Assembly: GCA_024234995.1 (NCBI GenBank)
Contig: JACKNF010000014.1
Span: 1-64,000, forward strand
Origin: Gammaproteobacteria bacterium
GTDB lineage: Bacteria > Pseudomonadota > Gammaproteobacteria > Competibacterales > Competibacteraceae
Length of the DNA stretch: 64,000 nt
Direction: 5' to 3'
The first letter of the stretch is position 1. Each line of letters starts with the position of its first letter. The notes under the pieces were generated by a model. That model was not told the DNA's origin. It searched no databases and saw only the letters and a program-made list of their open reading frames with translations. Shown here one piece after another: positions 34,911 to 42,595 of the stretch. Both the position numbers and the translations under genes were made by a program.

Positions 34911-35177
34911 TCAGGTCGCCATGCCGCGGATATGATGGGTCAAGCGGCTCTTGTGGCGGGCGGCCTTATTAGCGTGAATCAGCCCCTTGCGGGCCATGCG
35001 GTCGACCACGGGCACCGCGATCCGGTACTCGGCTTCGGCCTTCGCCTGGTCGCCGGAATGGATGGCTTTGATCACCCGCTTGATATAAGTGCGCAACATG
35101 GATTTCATGCTGGCGTTGTGCTGACGATGCTTCTCCGCCTGGCGGGCGCGCTTCTTCGCTTGAGCAGTATTGGCCAA
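34911..35177 (-). CDS. rpsT: 30S ribosomal protein S20
   Basis: 88 residues, the usual S20 length. It begins (M)ANTAQAKKRARQAEKHRQHN and contains RTYIKRVIKAI and ARKGLIHANKAARHKSRLTHHI. The start is the TTG at 35177: an AAGGAG lies 8 nt upstream, whereas a TTG two codons earlier is only 2 nt from it. E. coli rpsT also starts with UUG, a feature tied to its autogenous translational control, so this is probably conserved regulation. S20 binds 16S rRNA early in 30S assembly. Divergent from murJ, as in many Gammaproteobacteria. Confidence 0.96.
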   Translation of the reverse strand: MANTAQAKKRARQAEKHRQHNASMKSMLRTYIKRVIKAIHSGDQAKAEAEYRIAVPVVDRMARKGLIHANKAARHKSRLTHHIRGMAT

Positions 35178-35219
35178 AATCAAGACTCCTTAAAATTCAT
35201 ACAGTCATTATCCGCTCCC

Positions 35220-35240
35220 TTCTCTCCTTCAGGGAGAGAA
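35220..35240. repeat. Palindrome between rpsT and murJ
   Basis: ttctctcc-ttcag-ggagagaa is an 8-bp perfect inverted repeat, 43 bp upstream of the rpsT start. It is similar in composition to the palindromes near 29038 and 38093 and so may belong to the same dispersed repeat. Confidence 0.5.
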
Positions 35241-35385
35241 ACCAGGGGTCATGGCGGCATTAGGATATTAAAAAAGTTAAATACTATTGATGTTTCCAAT
35301 TGCCCTGTCAATCCCTGCGCTACCGCTGACAGCCAAGGCCGATCCAGCTATCATCCGCGCCTTTCCATCCCTTGGCAGAACCGCC

Positions 35386-36921
35386 ATGAGCAAGGCTCTT
35401 CTCAAATCCACCGGCATTGTCAGCGCCATGACCTCGCTGTCGCGTGTAACCGGCTTCATCCGCGACATGATTTACGCGCAACTGTTTGGCGCCGGAGCCG
35501 GTACTGACGCGTTCTTCGTCGCTTTCCGCATCCCGAATTTTCTACGCCGACTATTCGCTGAGGGAGCATTCTCGCAAGCCTTCGTACCCGTATTCTCGGA
35601 ATATCAGACGCAACACTCTCCCGAGGAATTGCGGGAACTGGTTGATCAAGTGACCGGCACTCTGGGCGCGATTTTGTTGTTGATCACCGCCATTGGCGTC
35701 CTGGCCGCGCCGCTGCTGATCCTAATTTTCGCGCCAGGTTTCACTGCGGATGCGGGCAAATACGCGCTGACGGTGGAAATGTTGCGCATCACCTTCCCTT
35801 ATCTCCTGTTCATCTCACTGACGGCCTTGGCCGGCGGAGTGCTGAACAGTTGTGGCCGATTCGCCATTCCAGCCGTAACGCCGGTGTTTCTGAACCTGAC
35901 CATGATTGCCGCTGCTCTGTGGCTAGCGCCACTCATGGATCAGCCGGTCATGGGATTGGCTTGGGGGGTATTTATTGCCGGAATTATCCAATTAGGCTTC
36001 CAGATTCCTTTTCTGCGCCAGGTCAAGCTGTTACCGCGTCCCCGCTGGGGTTGGGCCGCGCAAGGCGTGCAAAAAGTACTGAAACTGATGTTGCCCGCCG
36101 TGTTCGGCTCGTCGGTCGCGCAGGTCAATCTGCTGATCGATACCCTGTTGGCCTCGTTTCTGGTGTCCGGCAGCGTCAGTTGGCTGTACTACTCGGACCG
36201 GCTGGTGGAATTTCCGCTGGGCATTTTCGGCGTCGCGTTGGGTACCGTGATCCTGCCTCGACTTTCCCGGCAACACGCCAACGCCGCCCAAGGGGATTTC
36301 TCCCGCACCCTGGACTGGGCGCTGCGCTGGGCGCTGTTGATTGGCGTACCGGCCACGGTGGCGCTGGTTCTGCTTGCCGGACCGATGCTGTCGGCGCTGT
36401 TCCAGTATGGCGAATTCGATGCCCGTGATGTCGCGATGTCGGCGCGCAGTCTGATGGCTTTTGCGCTCGGCCTCGTGGCTTTCATGCTGATCAAAGTGCT
36501 GGCGCCGGGCTTCTATGCCCGTCAGGATACCCGTAGCCCGGTCAAATACGGGGTAATCGCCATGGGCGCTAATACGGCGATGGTGCTGATCCTGATCTGG
36601 CCGCTGGCGCATGCTGGACTGGCGCTGGCAACGTCGCTGGCGGCGTTTCTCAATGCAGGGCTGCTGTTTATCAACCTGCGCCGGCGGGGCATTTACCAGC
36701 CGCAGCCAGGCTGGGTGAAATACCTGCTGCAACTGGCTATTGCTAATCTGGCGCTGGGGCTGGTGTTGTGGTCCGGCACCGGTGATCTCGAACACTGGGT
36801 GCACGCCAGCGCTCATGAACGCTTGTGGCATCTAGGCGGATTGATTGCGGGCGGCGGGGGAAGTTATTTGCTGGCGGTGCTGGTGGTAGGGATACGCCCT
36901 AAGCACTTGTTGCATCGGTAG
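35386..36921 (+). CDS. murJ: Lipid II flippase MurJ (MviN)
   Basis: 511 residues from the ATG at 35386; the open frame begins at 35287 but the family starts with MSKALLKSTGIVSAMTSLSR. A MOP-superfamily inner-membrane protein with 14 expected helices that flips lipid II to the periplasm for peptidoglycan synthesis. Seen: RVTGFIRDMIYAQLFGAG, TDAFFVAFRIPNFLRRLFAEGAFSQAF (in part), YSDRLVEFPLGIFGVALGTV and KVLAPGFYARQDTRSPVKYG. All match MurJ closely. First gene before ribF-ileS-lspA-ispH. Confidence 0.95.
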   Translation: MSKALLKSTGIVSAMTSLSRVTGFIRDMIYAQLFGAGAGTDAFFVAFRIPNFLRRLFAEGAFSQAFVPVFSEYQTQHSPEELRELVDQVTGTLGAILLLITAIGVLAAPLLILIFAPGFTADAGKYALTVEMLRITFPYLLFISLTALAGGVLNSCGRFAIPAVTPVFLNLTMIAAALWLAPLMDQPVMGLAWGVFIAGIIQLGFQIPFLRQVKLLPRPRWGWAAQGVQKVLKLMLPAVFGSSVAQVNLLIDTLLASFLVSGSVSWLYYSDRLVEFPLGIFGVALGTVILPRLSRQHANAAQGDFSRTLDWALRWALLIGVPATVALVLLAGPMLSALFQYGEFDARDVAMSARSLMAFALGLVAFMLIKVLAPGFYARQDTRSPVKYGVIAMGANTAMVLILIWPLAHAGLALATSLAAFLNAGLLFINLRRRGIYQPQPGWVKYLLQLAIANLALGLVLWSGTGDLEHWVHASAHERLWHLGGLIAGGGGSYLLAVLVVGIRPKHLLHR

Positions 36922-36977
36922 AAGGACGGATTCGCCGCCCTTATCGTGATCAACACTGCGTAATAATCTATTTTTAC

Positions 36978-37005
36978 ATGAAAATTGCTGTCAACTCCGT
37001 ATAAT
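36978..37005 (+). promoter_or_regulatory. Possible promoter in front of ribF
   Basis: A perfect -10 hexamer tataat lies at 37000-37005, 36 bp before the ribF ATG. The -35 match is weak (atgaaa at 36978-36983 with a 16-bp spacer). It could allow ribF-ileS-lspA-ispH to be transcribed apart from murJ. Confidence 0.35.
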
Positions 37006-37041
37006 CACGAATTTCCCGAATCCGGAGTCAGCACGAACGGC

Positions 37042-38124
37042 ATGGAATTCATCCGCGGTCAACACAATCTTCGCCCGCGACATCACGGTTGCGTGGCCAC
37101 TATTGGCAATTTCGATGGAGTGCATCTCGGCCATCAGGCGATTCTGACCCAGCTGGCTGAGCCGGCGGGGCAGTTGCGCCTGCCCCGGCTGGTCATTACT
37201 TTCGAACCACAACCCCAAGAGTTTTTCGCCGGTCCGGCAGCACCGCCTGCCCGGCTGATGCGCCTGCGGGAGAAATTATTGGCGCTGAACGGATTGGGTA
37301 TCGAAAGAGTGCTGTGCCTGAAATTCGATCAGCGGCTGGCAGCGATGCCGGCAGAGACCTTTATCGAAGACTTACTGGTTCGCCAGCTGGGTATCCGCTC
37401 TCTGGTGATTGGCGATGATTTCCGCTTTGGTCACCGCCGCACCGGCGATTTCGCCATGTTGGTTGCGGCAGGCCAGCAGCATGGTTTTGCAGTCGCTGAC
37501 AGTCACAGTTACATGGTCGATGGTGAGCGCGTCAGCAGTACCCGGATCCGGCAGGCGCTGGGTTGGGGGGATCTGGAATTGACGATGCAACTGCTGGGCC
37601 GGCCCTACGACATGTGCGGGCGGGTAGCGCACGGCGACCAGCGGGGACGCACGCTCGGTTTCCCGACTGCCAACATCCACCTGCACCGGCGCGCTACCCC
37701 CGTCTATGGTGTCTATGTGGTGCTTATAAGCGGCCCTGGCCTGAAACTTTGGCCTGGCGTGGCCAACGTGGGCCGCCGGCCTACCGTGCAAGGCGTTCGC
37801 GAGCAACTGGAGGTCCACCTGCTGGATTTTCAGGGTGACCTCTACGGTAAGCATGTCAGAGTCGATTTTTTGCACTATCTGCGTCCGGAACAGCGTTTTG
37901 GGTCCCTGGATGCGTTGCGTCAGCAAATTCAGCGGGACGAGCAAGATGCCCGGAACTGGTTTGTGGCGCGAGGGATTTTGCAAGCTCCCCCCTCACCCCC
38001 AACCCCTCTCCTGCAAGCGGGAAAGGGCGTCAATCCTTCACCCCCTGCTCCTTTTTCTCAAAAGAACAAGGAAGCAAACCCCCCGCCTTCCACCCCTCTC
38101 CTTCAAGGCCAGAGGGGCGTTTGA
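37042..38124 (+). CDS. ribF: Bifunctional riboflavin kinase / FAD synthetase RibF with added repeat-derived tail
   Basis: 360 residues from the ATG at 37042. The first 313 residues equal the normal family length. The FMN-adenylyltransferase domain shows ATIGNFDGVHLGHQAIL near residue 20 and SSTRIRQAL; the riboflavin kinase domain has HGDQRGRTLGFPTAN and GVANVGRRPT. It converts riboflavin to FMN and FAD. After ARGIL an extra 46-residue tail follows: three versions of PPSPPTPLLQ-x-GKGVN. This is the translation of three tandem intergenic palindromes that removed the old stop codon. The tail is unlikely to belong to either catalytic domain. Its TGA lies 23 bp before the ileS GTG. Confidence 0.94.
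   Translation: MEFIRGQHNLRPRHHGCVATIGNFDGVHLGHQAILTQLAEPAGQLRLPRLVITFEPQPQEFFAGPAAPPARLMRLREKLLALNGLGIERVLCLKFDQRLAAMPAETFIEDLLVRQLGIRSLVIGDDFRFGHRRTGDFAMLVAAGQQHGFAVADSHSYMVDGERVSSTRIRQALGWGDLELTMQLLGRPYDMCGRVAHGDQRGRTLGFPTANIHLHRRATPVYGVYVVLISGPGLKLWPGVANVGRRPTVQGVREQLEVHLLDFQGDLYGKHVRVDFLHYLRPEQRFGSLDALRQQIQRDEQDARNWFVARGILQAPPSPPTPLLQAGKGVNPSPPAPFSQKNKEANPPPSTPLLQGQRGV
37984..38120. repeat. Three tandem imperfect palindromes inside the 3' end of ribF
   Basis: Three units of about 45 bp, each of type cccc-aacccctctcc-ttcaa-ggagagggg with changes. The third has perfect 7-bp arms cccctct (38093-38099) and agagggg (38111-38117). Similar elements occur between genes at 29038 and 35220. Normally intergenic, here they are read as codons. 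Confidence 0.7.
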
Positions 38125-38147
38125 GTACTGGTTTTCAGAGGTTTATC

Positions 38148-40982
38148 GTGGCCGATTATAAAGACACTCTTAACCTGCCCCAGACCGCCTTCCCGATGAA
38201 GGCCGATCTTGCCAAGCGTGAGCCGGATTTGCTGCACTATTGGCGGGAGCTGGATCTGTACCATCGCCAGCGCACCGAATTTGCTGGCCGGCCTAAGTTC
38301 GTGTTGCACGACGGCCCACCCTATGCCAACGGGGTGATCCACATCGGCCACGCCGTCAACAAAGTACTCAAAGACATCATTGTGAAATCCAGGACGCTTA
38401 GCGGCTTCGATGCGCCCTACGTGCCGGGCTGGGATTGCCACGGACTGCCCATTGAACAGGTAGTGGAAAAGAAACTGGGCAAGGTCGGCGTCAAGGTTGA
38501 CGCGCATCAATTCCGCGACGCCTGCCGGGCATTTGCCACTGAACAGGTGGCCAGCCAGAGCGCTGATTTTCAGCGGCTGGGCGTGCTGGGCGACTGGGCA
38601 AATCCCTATCTGACCATGGATTTCCACGCCGAAGCCGACATCGTGCGTTCGCTGGCGCGCATCATCGCCAACGGCTATCTGTATCGCGGCTCCAAGCCGG
38701 TGTATTGGTGCATCGACTGCGGCTCGGCGCTGGCCGAAGCTGAAGTGGAGTACGAAGACCGGGATTCGCCAGCGATTGACGTGCGCTTTCCCGTGGCGAA
38801 CCCCGAAGCATTGCTGGCGCGATTACGCCATGTTGAAGGTCATGAAGGCCAAGGGCCGCTGTCAGTCGTCATCTGGACGACCACACCGTGGACCTTGCCA
38901 GCCAACCAGGCAGTGGCGCTCAATCCAGGACTGGAATATCTTGTCATCCAGGTTGAGACTGACCGGGGCCGGGAACGGCTGGTCGTCGCTGAAGCGTTAC
39001 TGAAAGACTCGCTGGTTCGCTGGCAGGTGGAAAACTATCTGGTATTGGCTCACGGCCTGGGCAGCGGCCTGGAAGGATTGGCCTTGCGCCATCCGTTCTA
39101 TGATCGAGAAGTTCCTATCATTCTCGGCGATCACGTCACCACCGAGGCCGGCACAGGCGCGGTGCATACTGCCCCGGCTCACGGCCAGGAGGACTATGTC
39201 GCGGGTTCTCGCTATGGACTGCCCGTGGATAACCCGGTCGGTCCGGATGGCAAATTTCTGGCGGATACCCCGCTGTTTGCCGAGCTGCATGTTTTCGCTG
39301 CCAACGAGCGGGTGCTGGATGCCCTTAAGACGCATGGAATGCTGCTGCGCGTGGCCCAGATCAGGCACAGCTATCCCCACTGCTGGCGGCATAAAACCCC
39401 CATCATCTTTCGCGCCACGCCCCAATGGTTCATCGGCATGGACCAGCACGGGCTACGTGCCCGCGCCCTGGCGGAGATCAGCAAGGTCCGTTTTACCCCG
39501 GATTGGGGCGAAGCACGGCTTCAAGGCATGGTGAGCAATCGCCCGGACTGGTGTGTCTCCCGCCAGCGCTATTGGGGTGTGCCGATCACCCTATTCACCC
39601 ACAAAAAAACTGGAGAGATGCATCCCCGCACGCAGGAATTGATCGAACAGGTGGCGCAGCGCATTGAGCAGAGCGGTATTGACGCCTGGTTCGGGCTAGA
39701 CCCGGTGGAGTTATTGGGCGCGGAGGCGGCGGAGTACGACAAGGCGCCGGATACCCTGGATGTGTGGTTCGATTCCGGCACCACCCACCTTTCAGTCTTG
39801 GAGCGCCGTCCCGAGCTGCATTTCCCGGCGGATCTGTACCTGGAAGGTTCTGATCAGCATCGCGGCTGGTTCCAGTCCTCGCTACTGGCCTCGACTGCGA
39901 TGCGCGGGATTGCACCCTACAAGGGATTACTGACGCACGGCTTCACCGTCGATGCCCAGGGCCGCAAGATGTCCAAGTCACTGGGCAATGTGGTCGCGCC
40001 GCAGAAAGTGTTCAACTCGTTGGGTGCGGATGTGTTACGCCTGTGGGTGGCGGCGACCGATTATCGGGCGGAAATGGGTGTTTCTGACGAGATTCTCAAG
40101 CGCATGGCCGATTCCTACCGGCGGATGCGTAATACTGCCCGATTCCTGCTGGCCAACCTCAATGGCTTCGATCCGGCGCAGCACCGTCTCCCTCCGGAGC
40201 AAATGCTGGCATTGGACCGTTGGGCGGTCGATCGTACCCAGCGCGTGCAGAAAGAGATTCTTGAGGCTTACGACCAGTACCTTTTCCACTTGATTTATCA
40301 GAAGATCCATAACTTCTGTTCGGTGGACATGGGTAGTTTGTACTTGGATATCATCAAAGATCGCCAGTACACCACCGGCCGTGACAGCATTGCCCGGCGC
40401 TCGGCGCAAACCGCTATGCACCATGTTCTGGAAGCGATGACCCGCTGGCTGGCGCCGATTCTCAGCTTCACCGCTGAAGAAATCTGGCGGAATCTGCCAG
40501 GTGAGCGTGGCCCGTCGGTGTTCTTAACGACCTGGTATGAAGGACTGTTCGCGGTGGAAAATAAGGAATCGCTGAACGCCGCCTGCTGGGAACGGTTGCT
40601 CAACGTCCGTGAAGCTGTCAGTAAGAAACTGGAGCAGGTACGGGTCGAAGGCGGCATCGGTTCGTCACTGGATGCCGAGGTAGATGTGTACTGCGATGGC
40701 GAACTGGCGGCTGATCTGAAACGGCTGGGCGATGAGTTGCGGTTCTTCTTCATTACTTCCTATGCCCGGGTGCATCCACTAGCCGAAGCGTCAAACGCAG
40801 CGGCAGTGCTGCCAATCAACGGTCAGCCGCTGGTGGTGCAGGTCACAGCCAGTACACACGGCAAATGCATTCGTTGCTGGCATCATCGAGAAGACGTAGG
40901 TCAAAATTCCGGGCATCCTGCACTGTGCGGGCGCTGCGTGGAAAATGCATTTGGCGCGGGAGAAGAAAGAAAATTCGCCTGA
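38148..40982 (+). CDS. ileS: Isoleucyl-tRNA synthetase
   Basis: 944 residues from the GTG at 38148 (AGAGG 6 nt upstream); VADYKDTLNLPQTAFPM aligns with E. coli MSDYKSTLNLPETGFPM, so the earlier TTG at 38121 is not needed. Class Ia synthetase charging tRNA-Ile. Seen: HIGH (about 65-68), CP1 editing domain with TTPWTLPANQAVAL, KMSKS (about 607-611), anticodon-binding domain, and the C-terminal zinc finger CIRCWHHRED...CGRC. Bacterial, non-mupirocin-resistant type. Followed 27 bp later by lspA, the classic order. Confidence 0.97.
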   Translation: MADYKDTLNLPQTAFPMKADLAKREPDLLHYWRELDLYHRQRTEFAGRPKFVLHDGPPYANGVIHIGHAVNKVLKDIIVKSRTLSGFDAPYVPGWDCHGLPIEQVVEKKLGKVGVKVDAHQFRDACRAFATEQVASQSADFQRLGVLGDWANPYLTMDFHAEADIVRSLARIIANGYLYRGSKPVYWCIDCGSALAEAEVEYEDRDSPAIDVRFPVANPEALLARLRHVEGHEGQGPLSVVIWTTTPWTLPANQAVALNPGLEYLVIQVETDRGRERLVVAEALLKDSLVRWQVENYLVLAHGLGSGLEGLALRHPFYDREVPIILGDHVTTEAGTGAVHTAPAHGQEDYVAGSRYGLPVDNPVGPDGKFLADTPLFAELHVFAANERVLDALKTHGMLLRVAQIRHSYPHCWRHKTPIIFRATPQWFIGMDQHGLRARALAEISKVRFTPDWGEARLQGMVSNRPDWCVSRQRYWGVPITLFTHKKTGEMHPRTQELIEQVAQRIEQSGIDAWFGLDPVELLGAEAAEYDKAPDTLDVWFDSGTTHLSVLERRPELHFPADLYLEGSDQHRGWFQSSLLASTAMRGIAPYKGLLTHGFTVDAQGRKMSKSLGNVVAPQKVFNSLGADVLRLWVAATDYRAEMGVSDEILKRMADSYRRMRNTARFLLANLNGFDPAQHRLPPEQMLALDRWAVDRTQRVQKEILEAYDQYLFHLIYQKIHNFCSVDMGSLYLDIIKDRQYTTGRDSIARRSAQTAMHHVLEAMTRWLAPILSFTAEEIWRNLPGERGPSVFLTTWYEGLFAVENKESLNAACWERLLNVREAVSKKLEQVRVEGGIGSSLDAEVDVYCDGELAADLKRLGDELRFFFITSYARVHPLAEASNAAAVLPINGQPLVVQVTASTHGKCIRCWHHREDVGQNSGHPALCGRCVENAFGAGEERKFA

Positions 40983-41009
40983 GCACAGACCCTGGCCTGG
41001 AATAAACCA

Positions 41010-41492
41010 ATGCTCAAATCCTGGATTTGGCTGAGCGGCTTGGTCATCGTTCTCGACCAAGTCACCAAATACCTCGCCGAGACGCTGCTCGTGATGCACC
41101 AGCCAGTAGCGGTGATGCCCTCGTTCAACCTGATGCTGACCTACAACACCGGTGCAGCCTTCAGCTTTCTAGCACAAGCCGGTGGCTGGCAGCGCTGGTT
41201 TTTTCTGGGACTGGGATCATTAGTCAGTATCGGCCTGGTAATTTGGCTAACGCGGCTGAAATCACAGGAAAAATGGCTGGCCGCCGCATTGGCGCTGATT
41301 TTGGGGGGTGCGGTTGGTAATCTGATCGACCGGGCTTGGCTGGGCCAGGTGATTGACTTTATCCAGCTCTATTATGATCGCTGGTATTGGCCGGCTTTCA
41401 ACATCGCCGATTCAGCAATCTTCGCCGGCGCAGCGCTGCTCGTCGTAGAGAGTCTATGGGCTAAATCGGTCCACTCTGAACAATCCGGCTGA
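41010..41492 (+). CDS. lspA: Lipoprotein signal peptidase (signal peptidase II)
   Basis: 160 residues with four membrane helices. An aspartic protease that cuts signal peptides from diacylglyceryl prolipoproteins at the inner membrane. Catalytic Asp residues are in GNLIDRAWLG (about 107) and FNIADSAIF (about 134). The family motifs DQVTKYLAE and FNLMLTYNTGAAFSFLA are intact. Part of the ribF-ileS-lspA-ispH run with gaps of about 30 bp. Confidence 0.97.
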   Translation: MLKSWIWLSGLVIVLDQVTKYLAETLLVMHQPVAVMPSFNLMLTYNTGAAFSFLAQAGGWQRWFFLGLGSLVSIGLVIWLTRLKSQEKWLAAALALILGGAVGNLIDRAWLGQVIDFIQLYYDRWYWPAFNIADSAIFAGAALLVVESLWAKSVHSEQSG

Positions 41493-41522
41493 CGATCCCT
41501 TACGTTTTCCTCGGAGATCTGC

Positions 41523-42461
41523 ATGAGCGCACATATTCATCTTGCCAATCCTCGCGGCTTCTGCGCCGGGGTCGACCGAGCCATTGGCATTGTCGAGCGG
41601 GCGCTGGACTTGTTCGGAGCGCCGATCTACGTGCGCCATGAAGTGGTGCATAACCGCTTCGTTGTGGACAACCTGCGGCAACGAGGGGCGGTGTTCGTCG
41701 AGGAGCTGGATGAAGTGCCAGACGGGGCAACGGTAATTTTCAGCGCCCACGGCGTGTCGCGGACCGTGCAGGAGCAGGCGGCTCAGCGTGCATTGAAAGT
41801 CTTCGACGCCACCTGTCCCCTGGTGACCAAGGTGCATCTGGAGGTCAGCCGTCATGCGCGCGCTGGCCGCGAAGTGATCCTGATCGGCCATGCGGGTCAT
41901 CCCGAAGTTGAGGGCAGCATGGGCCAGTATGACGAGAGTGCGGGCGGGCGGATGTATCTGGTGGAAACCGTCGAAGATGCGCAGTCCCTGGCCGTCCACA
42001 ATTCTGCTGAATTGGCCTATGTAACCCAAACCACGTTATCGGTGGACGACACGGCGCGAATCGTGGCTGCCTTGCGCGAACGCTTCCCCGCTATTCAGGG
42101 GCCGCGTAAAGATGACATTTGCTACGCCACGCAAAATCGCCAGGACGCTGTCAAGGATCTATCGCGGGACTGTGAGTTGATGCTCGTGGTGGGTTCGCGT
42201 AATAGCTCCAATTCCAACCGTTTACGAGAGCTAGCTGAGAAAGAAGGAACCCCGGCGCAATTAATCGACGGGCCAGACGATATCGACCCGGCATGGCTAA
42301 ACGGTAAAACCGCTATCGGCGTCACTGCTGGCGCTTCCGCGCCGGAAGTGCTGGTACAACAAGTCATCGCCCGGTTACGGGAGCTGGGGGCAGAGGCGAT
42401 GACCGAAAGCGCGGGCCGGGAAGAGAATGTCGTGTTTGCTTTACCCAAGGAATTGCGGTGA
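41523..42461 (+). CDS. ispH: 4-hydroxy-3-methylbut-2-enyl diphosphate reductase
   Basis: 312 residues. Last step of the MEP isoprenoid pathway: reduces HMBPP to IPP and DMAPP using a [4Fe-4S] cluster. The three cluster ligands are C14 (PRGFCAGVDRA), C98 (FDATCPLVTKVH) and C200 (DDICYATQNRQ). The substrate histidines (VRHEVVHN, IFSAHGVS, IGHAGHPEVEG) and the GSRNSSNSNRL loop are present. Ends the conserved ribF-ileS-lspA-ispH operon; the start ATG follows a cggaga ribosome site. Confidence 0.97.
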   Translation: MSAHIHLANPRGFCAGVDRAIGIVERALDLFGAPIYVRHEVVHNRFVVDNLRQRGAVFVEELDEVPDGATVIFSAHGVSRTVQEQAAQRALKVFDATCPLVTKVHLEVSRHARAGREVILIGHAGHPEVEGSMGQYDESAGGRMYLVETVEDAQSLAVHNSAELAYVTQTTLSVDDTARIVAALRERFPAIQGPRKDDICYATQNRQDAVKDLSRDCELMLVVGSRNSSNSNRLRELAEKEGTPAQLIDGPDDIDPAWLNGKTAIGVTAGASAPEVLVQQVIARLRELGAEAMTESAGREENVVFALPKELR

Positions 42462-42595
42462 ATACTACAAACAGGAGAGCGTCTTATGAAATACGTCCAA
42501 TCTCAACATCGGTCCTTGATCCAGCCAGCTGCTCTTTGACAATCCGTTGCGAATTACTGAATGTACCGCCATAACTAAACCGCTCAGTAAAAACA

